From the NCBI GenBank assembly GCA_028280455.1, contig JANQLT010000030.1:62001-126000 (forward strand): a stretch of DNA of 64,000 nucleotides. Reading direction: 5' to 3'. Numbering within the stretch: the stretch's first letter is position 1; each line of letters opens with the position of its first letter. Source of the DNA: Kiloniellales bacterium (GTDB lineage Bacteria; Pseudomonadota; Alphaproteobacteria; Kiloniellales; JAKSDN01). Of this stretch, positions 17,248 through 24,051 are shown piece after piece. The position numbers and the translations under genes were made by a program. The notes beneath the pieces are model-generated. The model had not been told where the DNA came from and made no database searches. It saw only the letters and a list, made by a program, of their open reading frames with translations.

Positions 17248-17290
17248 TTCAAGACCTTCCCCCCCCCCTTCGGGCTGACCCGCCGGTGCC

Positions 17291-17929
17291 TCACGCGCGC
17301 TTCGTCCACACCCTGTTCGTGGTTGCCCGACTGCCTTTGGCCTGTCCCTTCCGGCGGCTCGCCCTGATCCGCTCGAGCATTGCTTCGACGATCGCCAGCT
17401 CTAGGTCGTCCGGGTCGAAGCGTGCCCCGTGCCAGTCCATCATGCTCTCGTGCTCTTCGTGATCTTCGTCCAGCATGGCTTCGAGGAACGCTTCGAACCC
17501 TAGCGGGCCTCCGCAGTCCTCAGGCGGCGCGCGGCGCGCGCCATCCACCAGGATCGGATACTCCACGCCATCTTCCGCCTCCAGCGCCCCTTCGACGGTG
17601 ACGACATGCTCCCAATCGTCGCCGAAGTCGTAGCGGTAGATGAAGCGTTCGACTCCACGGGCCAGAACCGCAGCGAGCCTGATGTTCCGGTCACTGTACA
17701 GCTTTTGTCCGCCGATATCCCCATCATCGTATTCTGGCGCGCCGTAGATTCGATCGCCGATCTCGAACTGATGGAGATGGTAGTCTCGCCAGTCGAAGAC
17801 GGCCTGGATCAGGTGATGCACACGGCGTAGCGGGAAGTCCACCGGCACGTCGACACGGCGCCAGATCGGTGGGCTTGTATCGCTTAGCTCGATCCTCAGG
17901 CGTACGATCTTTTGCGCCGATCTCGCCAT
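17291..17929 (-). CDS. Plasmid pRiA4b ORF-3 family protein
   Basis: About 212 residues from the ATG at 17929 (GAGGGCGTGAAG upstream); an ATG at 17962 would add 11 residues. Family marks: LRIELSDTSPPIWRRVDVP near the start, FDWRDYHLHQFEIGDRIYG, FIYRYDFGDDWEHVV and PPEDCGGPLGFEAF. These match PF07929 (pRiA4b ORF-3-like), a small family of unknown biochemical role found on plasmids and in accessory regions of many alphaproteobacteria. The Arg/Lys-rich C-terminus may bind nucleic acid. Single gene. Confidence 0.88.
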   Translation of the reverse strand: MARSAQKIVRLRIELSDTSPPIWRRVDVPVDFPLRRVHHLIQAVFDWRDYHLHQFEIGDRIYGAPEYDDGDIGGQKLYSDRNIRLAAVLARGVERFIYRYDFGDDWEHVVTVEGALEAEDGVEYPILVDGARRAPPEDCGGPLGFEAFLEAMLDEDHEEHESMMDWHGARFDPDDLELAIVEAMLERIRASRRKGQAKGSRATTNRVWTKRA

Positions 17930-18152
17930 CTTCACGCCCTCATAAGCAATGCCCCTCAGCACATCCTAGCGAACCGGGACCTGAGGGGCAGGTCTTGAAT
18001 CCTGCATGGCTGTCGGCCGATCATATGGAGAGTAAGGAATCGCGCGTCCACAGGAAACCTGGGATGCGCGAATCAGGGCCTGACTCAAAGGCCCTGTGCT
18101 TGCCGGGCGCCGGGATCGTGAACGGCATTTGCCCGCGAGACACACTTCCGTG

Positions 18153-18698
18153 ATGTCTCGCGCAAGGCTTCGCGTCCTGCCGATCGAGCGATTCGGTTGG
18201 CAGCAAGGGGAGGCGCTCATGGTCGGCGGTGGGGTTCTGGTGGCGGCTCCGGGCGATGTCGCGGAGCTATGCGGCGTGTTCCAGCTCCCTCATGTCCGAG
18301 ACTTCGTGACGACCATGTCCGCGTCCGAGATCGATGAGGCGATCGAGAGCGAGGACGACGTGCTCCTGCTGAGCCGCGAGAGTGGCCAGCCCTTGAGCGC
18401 GCTGGCCCATCTCACCGGGCTCCGCAATCCGCACAGGTCGATCGAGCTTCGCCGATTCGCCGTCGTCGAGGCGGGCAAGGGGCATGGCCGGCGCTTCCTG
18501 CCCGCCGTCATGACGGAAGCCTTCAATGCCTATCACGCACAACGCCTCTGGCTCGACGTCTTCCCCGACAACGAGCGCGCGCGGCGCCTCTATCGGAGCC
18601 TCGGCTTCGTCGAGGAAGGCACGCTGCGCAACGCTTACATCTGGAACGGCGAGCCGAAGTCGGTCGTCGTCATGTCGATCCTGCGCGAGGAGCTCTAG
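18153..18698 (+). CDS. GNAT-family N-acetyltransferase
   Basis: 181 residues from the ATG at 18153; an upstream in-frame ATG at 18096 gives an Arg-rich leader that is not convincing. GNAT core: LRRFAVVEAGKGHGRRFLPAVM (acetyl-CoA-binding loop, Q/RxxGxG/A-like KGHGRR), LWLDVFPDNERARRLYRSLGFVEEGTLR. It would transfer an acyl group from acyl-CoA to an amine; the ending YRSLGFVEEGTLRNAYIWNG resembles RimJ/RimL-type members. The substrate is unknown. It is convergent with the downstream FAD oxidoreductase, 16 bp apart. Confidence 0.8.
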   Translation: MSRARLRVLPIERFGWQQGEALMVGGGVLVAAPGDVAELCGVFQLPHVRDFVTTMSASEIDEAIESEDDVLLLSRESGQPLSALAHLTGLRNPHRSIELRRFAVVEAGKGHGRRFLPAVMTEAFNAYHAQRLWLDVFPDNERARRLYRSLGFVEEGTLRNAYIWNGEPKSVVVMSILREEL

Positions 18699-18714
18699 CC
18701 GAGGGCGCCGCACC

Positions 18715-20010
18715 TCACCCCAAAACCGAAAAGCTGCTCTCCACGTTGATCTCGCGCTTGCGGGAGTAGAAGCCGAGGTCAATGGCGCGGCCGGTATGGG
18801 TGAGGGGGAACTGGATCGGCTCGGCGTCGTGGTCGTGGCCCTTCTGGCAGCGCTCGACGATCTCGGCCATCAGCTCGCCGGCGACGGGGGCATTCTTGAA
18901 CTGGTTGCCGCTGGTGCCGACCGCCATGTAGTAGCCGCCGAGGTTGGTCTTGTCGTAGATCGGGATCCAGTCGTCGGACACGTCGTAGAGCGAGACCACG
19001 CCGCGCGCCTGGTTGGGGATGCCGAGGCTCGGCAGGCGCTGGGCGTAGCGCTGGGCCTGTACGCCCCACTGCTCGGTGAAGTCCTCGTTGAAGTCGTCCG
19101 GATCGACCCATTCGCGCTCGTCGCACTCCGGGTCCTCGCTGCCGACCAGGATGTGGTTGCCGGTTTCCGGCCGGCAGTAGCAGCCGATGTCGCTGTCCGA
19201 GGTGACGAAGGGCAGGGCGAAGCCCTCGGGCGCCGGCACGTGGGTGACCTCCTGCCGCAGCGCCTTGGTGCCGATGTTCATCTCCTCGAGCACGCCGGCC
19301 ATGCCGTTGATCTTGGCGGCGTAGGGGCCGGAGACGTTGACCACCACGGGCGAGTCGATCTCGCTGCCGTCGCCGAGGGTGACGCCGGCGACCTTGCCGT
19401 CCTGCCGGCGGATCGCGGTGACCGTGGTGTTGAAGCGGAAAGCGCCGCCGACGGCCTCGGCGCCGCGCTGGATGTTGTGGGTGGCGAGCTGCGGGTCGCT
19501 GACGTAGCCGGCGCGCGGGAAGAAGACGGCGCCGGTCACCAGGTCCTCGGAGGCCTGGCCGAAGCCGGCGTCGTCGGGCCGGCGCACCGGCGAGAACTTG
19601 TGCAGGTCGTAGACCGGCAGGCGCGCCTGGATGGTCGCCGGGTCCCACTCCTCATAGGGGATGTCGAGGGCCTGCATGTTGGCGATGATGGTCGCGAGCT
19701 GGTTGTTGTGCTCGGTCTTCATGACCATGCAGCCCGTGTCGTAGTACGCGATCAGGCCGCGCTCGTCCTCGGCGCCGATGTAGCCGGCCCAGTCCTTCCA
19801 GTAGTACCAACCCTCGTGGGCGATGGCGGCGCCGTCCTTGGTCGAGTAGTGGGTGCGGATGATGGCGCAGGAAGCCGCGGTCGGGCCGTAGCCGGCCGCC
19901 GGCAGCTTGTCGACGTTGAGCGTCTTCCAGCCGCGCTTGGCCAGGCTGAAGCCGATGGCGGCGCCGATGATCCCGGCACCGATGATGATCGCGTCGAAGC
20001 GCTCGGCCAT
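18715..20010 (-). CDS. FAD-dependent oxidoreductase, DAO (amine oxidase) family
   Basis: 431 residues. Rossmann FAD site at the N-terminus, DAIIIGAGIIGAAIGFSLAKRG (IIIGAGIIGA shown to be GxGxxG). Later DAO-fold motifs: RAGYVSDPQLATHNIQRGAEA, VVVNVSGPYAAKING, CYCRPETGNHILVGSEDPE, and the C-terminal YYMAVGTSGNQFKNAPVAGELMAEI. This architecture is that of sarcosine/glycine/dimethylglycine oxidases and dehydrogenases, which oxidise N-methyl or amino groups and release formaldehyde, an aldehyde or an imine. With the MttB homologues nearby, methylamine or betaine catabolism is plausible, but no THF-binding C-terminal domain is present. Confidence 0.88.
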   Translation of the reverse strand: MAERFDAIIIGAGIIGAAIGFSLAKRGWKTLNVDKLPAAGYGPTAASCAIIRTHYSTKDGAAIAHEGWYYWKDWAGYIGAEDERGLIAYYDTGCMVMKTEHNNQLATIIANMQALDIPYEEWDPATIQARLPVYDLHKFSPVRRPDDAGFGQASEDLVTGAVFFPRAGYVSDPQLATHNIQRGAEAVGGAFRFNTTVTAIRRQDGKVAGVTLGDGSEIDSPVVVNVSGPYAAKINGMAGVLEEMNIGTKALRQEVTHVPAPEGFALPFVTSDSDIGCYCRPETGNHILVGSEDPECDEREWVDPDDFNEDFTEQWGVQAQRYAQRLPSLGIPNQARGVVSLYDVSDDWIPIYDKTNLGGYYMAVGTSGNQFKNAPVAGELMAEIVERCQKGHDHDAEPIQFPLTHTGRAIDLGFYSRKREINVESSFSVLG

Positions 20011-20486
20011 GTCTCTCCGCTCCCTCCCAATGGCAGCCGCCCCTCGTTCGATCTCCGTCGGGGACGGGCCGCGACTCTTGCCATAGCCGGGGTGCGGCGT
20101 ACAGAGCCCCTTGCTGGGCCGCCCGGGCCGCGGAGACCCTCACGACATGCCAGCACCATGGCCTCTGCTAGCCTCTGTCGCTCACGCTGATCATGCGTCT
20201 CGCGGGCTATGCGGACGTCGACCCTTGGCGCAGCCGGACAGCGGCGGAGCGAACTACCTCGGGAAGCTATGCGACTTGATCAGTGTTGTTCGTTGGGATT
20301 TCGGGTGCTCTAAACTAGCTGTGCAATGGCAATTGTATCGTCATTGGTCAGGATTGACCCGATACGAGGCTGGATCGATCTCGATTGGCCTTAGACAGAT
20401 TGATTGTTTCCTTTGCGATTCGATGACTAGTAGGTCAACGTGTCGCGTTGAGTGAAGATTTCTGAGGATTAGCTGGGGCGAGGATC
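20011..20486. other. Intergenic region with falling GC
   Basis: 476 bases between the divergent oxidoreductase and the next gene pair. From about 20250 the GC content falls sharply, marking the left edge of a lower-GC patch that runs to about 21420. No hairpin terminator, RNA gene or convincing coding frame was seen; the 114-codon frame at 20111-20455 has atypical composition and no ribosome-binding site. It must hold promoters in both directions. Confidence 0.4.
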
Positions 20487-20978
20487 TTGGAACCCAACAT
20501 TTTATTGTATTCTACCAATACTTGGCTTGCCTACATGATTGCCGAGCGCTTCTATGCGCGCATTCACTATGTGTGGTGCACTCCGTACTTCGATTCACGT
20601 CGTTTCTCGACGCTTGCGAGTCCAATCCCTCCAACGTCGAGTCCCGCCGAGATTTACCAGAATCTCTTCGAGGAAGTGTATCGTGGTGACCGCCATAGTT
20701 CGAAGATCAAGGAGAACAGAATCGGGATCTTGAGGGGTGCCGCCATCAAGAAAGACCAGGGTATAATCGCCGATAAGGATGTCCAAGATATCGCCGCAAT
20801 CTTGGAGCAATCTGAAACGAGAGACTTTCGTCCACTGATTTACGTGATGCCATACCAGACCGTAAGCCACAGATTGTCAGAAGTACCGGTCAAGAAGAGG
20901 GCGCATCCCCTTTCTATAGAATACGTCATTGAGGAACTGCCTCATGATGAGTTTGACGTAATCGAGCCAAGGGCATAG
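20487..20978 (+). CDS. Hypothetical protein, first gene of a low-GC pair
   Basis: 163 residues from a TTG at 20487 with GGGGCGAGG directly upstream. The protein begins ILLYSTNTWLAYMIAERFY then HYVWCTPYFDSR, a segment that looks structured, and continues with RIGILRGAAIKKDQGII and PLIYVMPYQTVSHRL. No signal peptide or membrane span. Not recognised. GC is much lower than in core genes. It is followed after 10 bp by a second small gene with its own AGGAGA site, so the two form an operon, as in small accessory modules carried by mobile elements. Confidence 0.6.
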   Translation: MEPNILLYSTNTWLAYMIAERFYARIHYVWCTPYFDSRRFSTLASPIPPTSSPAEIYQNLFEEVYRGDRHSSKIKENRIGILRGAAIKKDQGIIADKDVQDIAAILEQSETRDFRPLIYVMPYQTVSHRLSEVPVKKRAHPLSIEYVIEELPHDEFDVIEPRA

Positions 20979-20988
20979 GAGAGCATGC

Positions 20989-21345
20989 ATGTCGATCGAG
21001 CATCTCCTCAACAGCGTCGGCACGAAGATTGCCATCGATGCAATTTACTACGTGACCCGGCTCATTCGCCACCGGTCAGGATTCGGTGGCACTGAACCGA
21101 GACTGCTTGTCGAAGGTTTGGCGAACGAGCCCTCTCCTGACGCCGAAGCTGTTGCGTATGAACTTGTTAAAGAGATTGAGAAAGAAACTGGAACACGAGT
21201 GGAGAATCTGAACACCGAAGGTGCTTCAGCCCTCATCAACCGTCTCGAACGATTGGCACGGCACCTTTATATCGGGAAGCAACGCATTGACAGAGTTCGG
21301 GGTGACGCTTTGCTGAAGGAGCTTCGCGGCTCGTCGACCTACTAG
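20989..21345 (+). CDS. Hypothetical protein, second gene of a low-GC pair
   Basis: 118 residues, ATG with AGGAGA 5 bp upstream. Mostly helical and charged (AVAYELVKEIEKETGTRVENL, LINRLERLARHLYIGKQRIDRVRGDALL). It begins MSIEHLLNSVGTKIAIDAIYYVTRLIRHRSG; the IAIDAIYYVTRLI stretch is amphipathic. No known domain recognised. Coupled to the preceding gene; GC low for this genome. A toxin-antitoxin or defence role is possible but unsupported. Confidence 0.6.
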   Translation: MSIEHLLNSVGTKIAIDAIYYVTRLIRHRSGFGGTEPRLLVEGLANEPSPDAEAVAYELVKEIEKETGTRVENLNTEGASALINRLERLARHLYIGKQRIDRVRGDALLKELRGSSTY

Positions 21346-21426
21346 GAAAGGGCTCTCTAGTCTGCGGGCCAGAAGCTGGGATTCGCGCCGCCGACGGTCA
21401 GTTGCGGTGCCGTCTATCGAGAGACT

Positions 21427-22449
21427 ATGAGGCGCGGACTGTTTTCTCAGCCGCGTAAGAAAGGCCAAGGCGAACTGATCCGCGCCGAGTCGAGCCTCAT
21501 TTCCAACAAGCTGCCCACTGTTGTTGCCCATGCCGACTGGAGCGTCTCGCCAGCCAAGCGCTGGCTGGTCGCGGCGCGTCTGGACGGGCCCGGGCGATAC
21601 CGCGCCGCGGCACCGGTGCCTGTCGGCGACCCGGCGACCTTGCTCGAGCGCCTCGGCGGCGAGTCCCTGTTCCTCGGTCTCGACCTGCCGCTCGGCCTGC
21701 CCCTGGCCTACGCCCGCCGCGCCGGCATCGAGGCCTTCGCCGACTGGCTCGTCGGCCTGGGCCGGGGCGACTGGGCCGAGGTCTTCGACGTCGCCGAGCG
21801 GCCGGACGAGATCGCTCTGACCCGGCCCTTCTATCCGCGGCGGCCGGGCGGCGCCAAGCTGCGGCACCTGGTCGAGGGCTTGGGGCTCGAGAGCCCGCGC
21901 GATCTGCGGCGGCTCTGCGACCTGGCGACGGCCACGCGGCCGGCGGCGGCGCCGATCTTCTGGACCATCGGCGCCCAGCAGGTCGGCAAGGCGGCGCTCT
22001 CGGCCTGGGCCGCGCTGCTGCTGCCGGGGCGCCGCGCCGGGGCAATGGCGCTCTGGCCCTTCGACGGCGATCTCGCCGCGCTGCTCGACGCAGGCACGCC
22101 GGTGGTGGCGGAGACTTATCCCGGGGAGATCTACCGCCACCTCGGCATCGCCTTCCGGCGCCCCGACGGCCGGCGCGCCGGCAAGGGCCGGCAGGCCGAC
22201 CGGGCGGCGGAGGGCGCGCGGCTGCGCGCGGTCGCCCGCGATCTCGAGGTGGCCTTGGCGCCGCCGCTGCGCCGGGCCATCGTCGAAGGCTTCGGCCCGG
22301 AGGCCGGCGGCGACGACGGCTTCGACGCCACGGTCGGCCTGCTCGGCATGATCAACGTGCTGCGCGGCCGGCGGCCGCCCGGTACGCCGGCCGATCCCGC
22401 TCTGCGCCGGGTCGAGGGCTGGATTCTCGGCCAGGCCGAGTCAGAATGA
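21427..22449 (+). CDS. DUF429 family protein
   Basis: 340 residues. The core begins VVAHADWSVSPAKRWLVAARL, the RNase H-like first strand with an acidic residue, followed by LFLGLDLPLGLPLAYARRAG, PVVAETYPGEIYRHLG and DDGFDATVGLLGMI. These match DUF429, predicted RNase H-fold nucleases of unknown substrate. The only in-frame ATG (21427) gives about 30 extra N-terminal residues (MRRGLFSQPRKKGQGE...), so the real start may be a non-ATG codon further in. Core GC returns here, marking the end of the low-GC patch. Confidence 0.8.
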   Translation: MRRGLFSQPRKKGQGELIRAESSLISNKLPTVVAHADWSVSPAKRWLVAARLDGPGRYRAAAPVPVGDPATLLERLGGESLFLGLDLPLGLPLAYARRAGIEAFADWLVGLGRGDWAEVFDVAERPDEIALTRPFYPRRPGGAKLRHLVEGLGLESPRDLRRLCDLATATRPAAAPIFWTIGAQQVGKAALSAWAALLLPGRRAGAMALWPFDGDLAALLDAGTPVVAETYPGEIYRHLGIAFRRPDGRRAGKGRQADRAAEGARLRAVARDLEVALAPPLRRAIVEGFGPEAGGDDGFDATVGLLGMINVLRGRRPPGTPADPALRRVEGWILGQAESE

Positions 22450-22460
22450 GCCGCGCGCCC

Positions 22461-22524
22461 TAGAGCGGATCGGGATTAGGTGGAAGCACGCTGTGCTTCC
22501 ACCTAGTCTCGTGAATCCGCTCTA
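22461..22524. repeat. Palindromic repeat with CTAGAGCG ends
   Basis: Nested inverted repeats. The outer 10-bp arms TAGAGCGGAT and ATCCGCTCTA (22461-22470, 22515-22524) are perfect. The inner 13-bp stem is 22477-22489 with 22493-22505 (GGTGGAAGCAC) around a 3-base loop. It lies 11 bases after DUF429 and may also end its transcript. The outer ends match those around the repeat at 28549-28678. Confidence 0.8.
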
Positions 22525-22536
22525 ACTTTGCAGGTT

Positions 22537-22595
22537 AGATCAGATCCCGATGAGATGGAATCGCGTCACGATTCCATCTCATCGGGATCTGATCT
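22537..22595. repeat. Perfect 27-bp palindrome before the MFS gene
   Basis: 22537-22563 and 22569-22595 are exact reverse complements around a 5-base centre (CGTCA). It directly follows the previous palindrome, giving a tandem pair between DUF429 and the MFS gene, and ends 32 bases before the MFS start. No coding role; a dispersed element or strong RNA hairpin. Confidence 0.8.
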
Positions 22596-22627
22596 GGCCC
22601 ATCACCCGCAGCACGAAAGCTCTCCCC

Positions 22628-23860
22628 ATGTCCGCGCAGCCCCTCCCGCAACCCGGGCGCCTGTTCCTCTTCGCCCTGGTCGCGGTGACGGCGCTGGGGC
22701 CCTTGTCGATGCAGATCTTCGTGCCGGCGCTGCCCATCATCCAGGGGGACTTCGCGGTCTCGGCGGGCACGGCGCAGCTCGCGCTCAGCCTCTCCATGGC
22801 CGCCATCGCGGTCTCGACCCTGGCCTTCGGGCCGCTGTCGGACCGCTACGGCCGGCGCCCGGTGCTGATCGTCGGGCTCGTCGTCTTCCTCCTGGGCAGC
22901 CTGCTCTGCGCGGTGGCGCCGAGTATCGAGCTGCTGATCCTCGGGCGCATCGTGCAGGCGGCCGGCGGCACCTCGGGCATGGTCCTGGCGCGCGCCATGG
23001 TGCGCGACGTCTACGCCCAGGAGCGGGTCGCCTCGGTCCTTGCCATGATCACCATCGCCATGGTCGTCGCGCCGATGTTCGCGCCGGCCATCGGCGGCCT
23101 TCTGACCGACGCCTACGGTTGGCGCTCCAACTTCACCTTCGGCGGCCTGGTCGGCCTCGGCGTGATCCTGCTGGTGGTGCTGCGCCTGGTCGAGACCAAC
23201 GCGCGGCCGCCGAGCCACCCGGGCGTCTCGGGCATGCTGCAGGGCTTCGCCCGGCTGATGCGCTCGCCGGTCTTCTGCGGCTACGCCTTCTCCGGCGCCT
23301 TCGGCCTGGCCAGCTTCTTCTCCTTCGTTTCGGCGGCGCCCTACCTGATGGTCAACAGCCTGGGCCGGCCGGCGGCCGAGTACGGCCTCTACTTCATCGC
23401 CATCTCGCTCGCCTTCATGGCCGGCAACGGAGTCACCGCGCGCTACTCGCCCAAGCTCGGCGTCGACCGCATGATCCTGCTGGGCTCCGGCGTGGCGCTG
23501 GTCGGCGTGGTCTTGCTGGCCGCGCTCGCCGCGGCGGGCATCTTCGCGCCCTGGACGCTGTTCGGGCCGACGGCGGTCATCGTGTTCGGCAACGGCCTGG
23601 CCATGGCCAACCTGCAAGCCGGCGCGCTCGGCGTCTATCCGCAGTCGGCGGGCACGGCCTCGGGCCTCAGCGGCTTCCTGCAGATGGCCATCGCCGCGGT
23701 CATCGCCCAGGCCGTCGGCAACCTGCAGAACGGCACGCCCTGGCCGATGATCGGCTTCATGGCGGCCTGCCTGTTCCTGGCCTTCGCGACCTTCGTGTTG
23801 GCGCTGCGGGCTGCCGCGCGCCAGGCGGCGCCGGCGGACGAACCTGGCTCTTCATTCTAG
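22628..23860 (+). CDS. Bcr/CflA-family multidrug efflux MFS transporter
   Basis: 410 residues from the ATG at 22628 (MSAQPLPQPGRLF); the ATG at 22550 lies inside the palindrome and is not credible. Twelve membrane segments; MFS signature between TM2 and TM3 (FGPLSDRYGRRPVLIVG), and motif C-like AGGTSGMVLARAMVRD with APMFAPAIGGLLTDAYGW, both typical of the Bcr/CflA DHA1 drug/H+ antiporters. Expected to export small hydrophobic drugs, sulfonamide/bicyclomycin-like compounds or cysteine. Located after two palindromes and before a repeat mosaic. No regulator adjacent. Confidence 0.9.
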   Translation: MSAQPLPQPGRLFLFALVAVTALGPLSMQIFVPALPIIQGDFAVSAGTAQLALSLSMAAIAVSTLAFGPLSDRYGRRPVLIVGLVVFLLGSLLCAVAPSIELLILGRIVQAAGGTSGMVLARAMVRDVYAQERVASVLAMITIAMVVAPMFAPAIGGLLTDAYGWRSNFTFGGLVGLGVILLVVLRLVETNARPPSHPGVSGMLQGFARLMRSPVFCGYAFSGAFGLASFFSFVSAAPYLMVNSLGRPAAEYGLYFIAISLAFMAGNGVTARYSPKLGVDRMILLGSGVALVGVVLLAALAAAGIFAPWTLFGPTAVIVFGNGLAMANLQAGALGVYPQSAGTASGLSGFLQMAIAAVIAQAVGNLQNGTPWPMIGFMAACLFLAFATFVLALRAAARQAAPADEPGSSF

Positions 23861-23863
23861 AGG

Positions 23864-23980
23864 GTCATCCTCGGGCAAGGGCCGCGTAGCGGCCCGCCGA
23901 CCCGAGAATCCATGGCTCGGCTTGGCGCCAGGCCCTGACATGGATCCTCGGGTCTCCGCTGCGCTCCGCCCGAGGATGAC
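23864..23980. repeat. Mosaic palindromic repeat (GTCATCCTCGGGC)
   Basis: Outer arms GTCATCCTCGGGC (23864-23876) and its exact complement (23968-23980). Inside are a CCCGAGAATCCATG/CATGGATCCTCGGG pair with one mismatch (23901-23914, 23939-23952) and a small GGGCCGCGTAGCGGCCC hairpin. This layered structure is typical of dispersed repeats in alphaproteobacterial intergenic regions. It lies between the convergent MFS and PBP genes and probably ends both transcripts. Confidence 0.75.
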
Positions 23981-24051
23981 AGGAAATGGGGAGGGTCTGC
24001 GCTCGATCCTTCCGGCCCCCCAGGCTTGCGCTCAGGTCACGTCGAAGTGGC

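Noticed and set aside
20111-20455. 114-codon ORF in the gap before the low-GC pair
   Set aside because: Crosses the sharp GC boundary, has no ribosome-binding site and no protein-like pattern.
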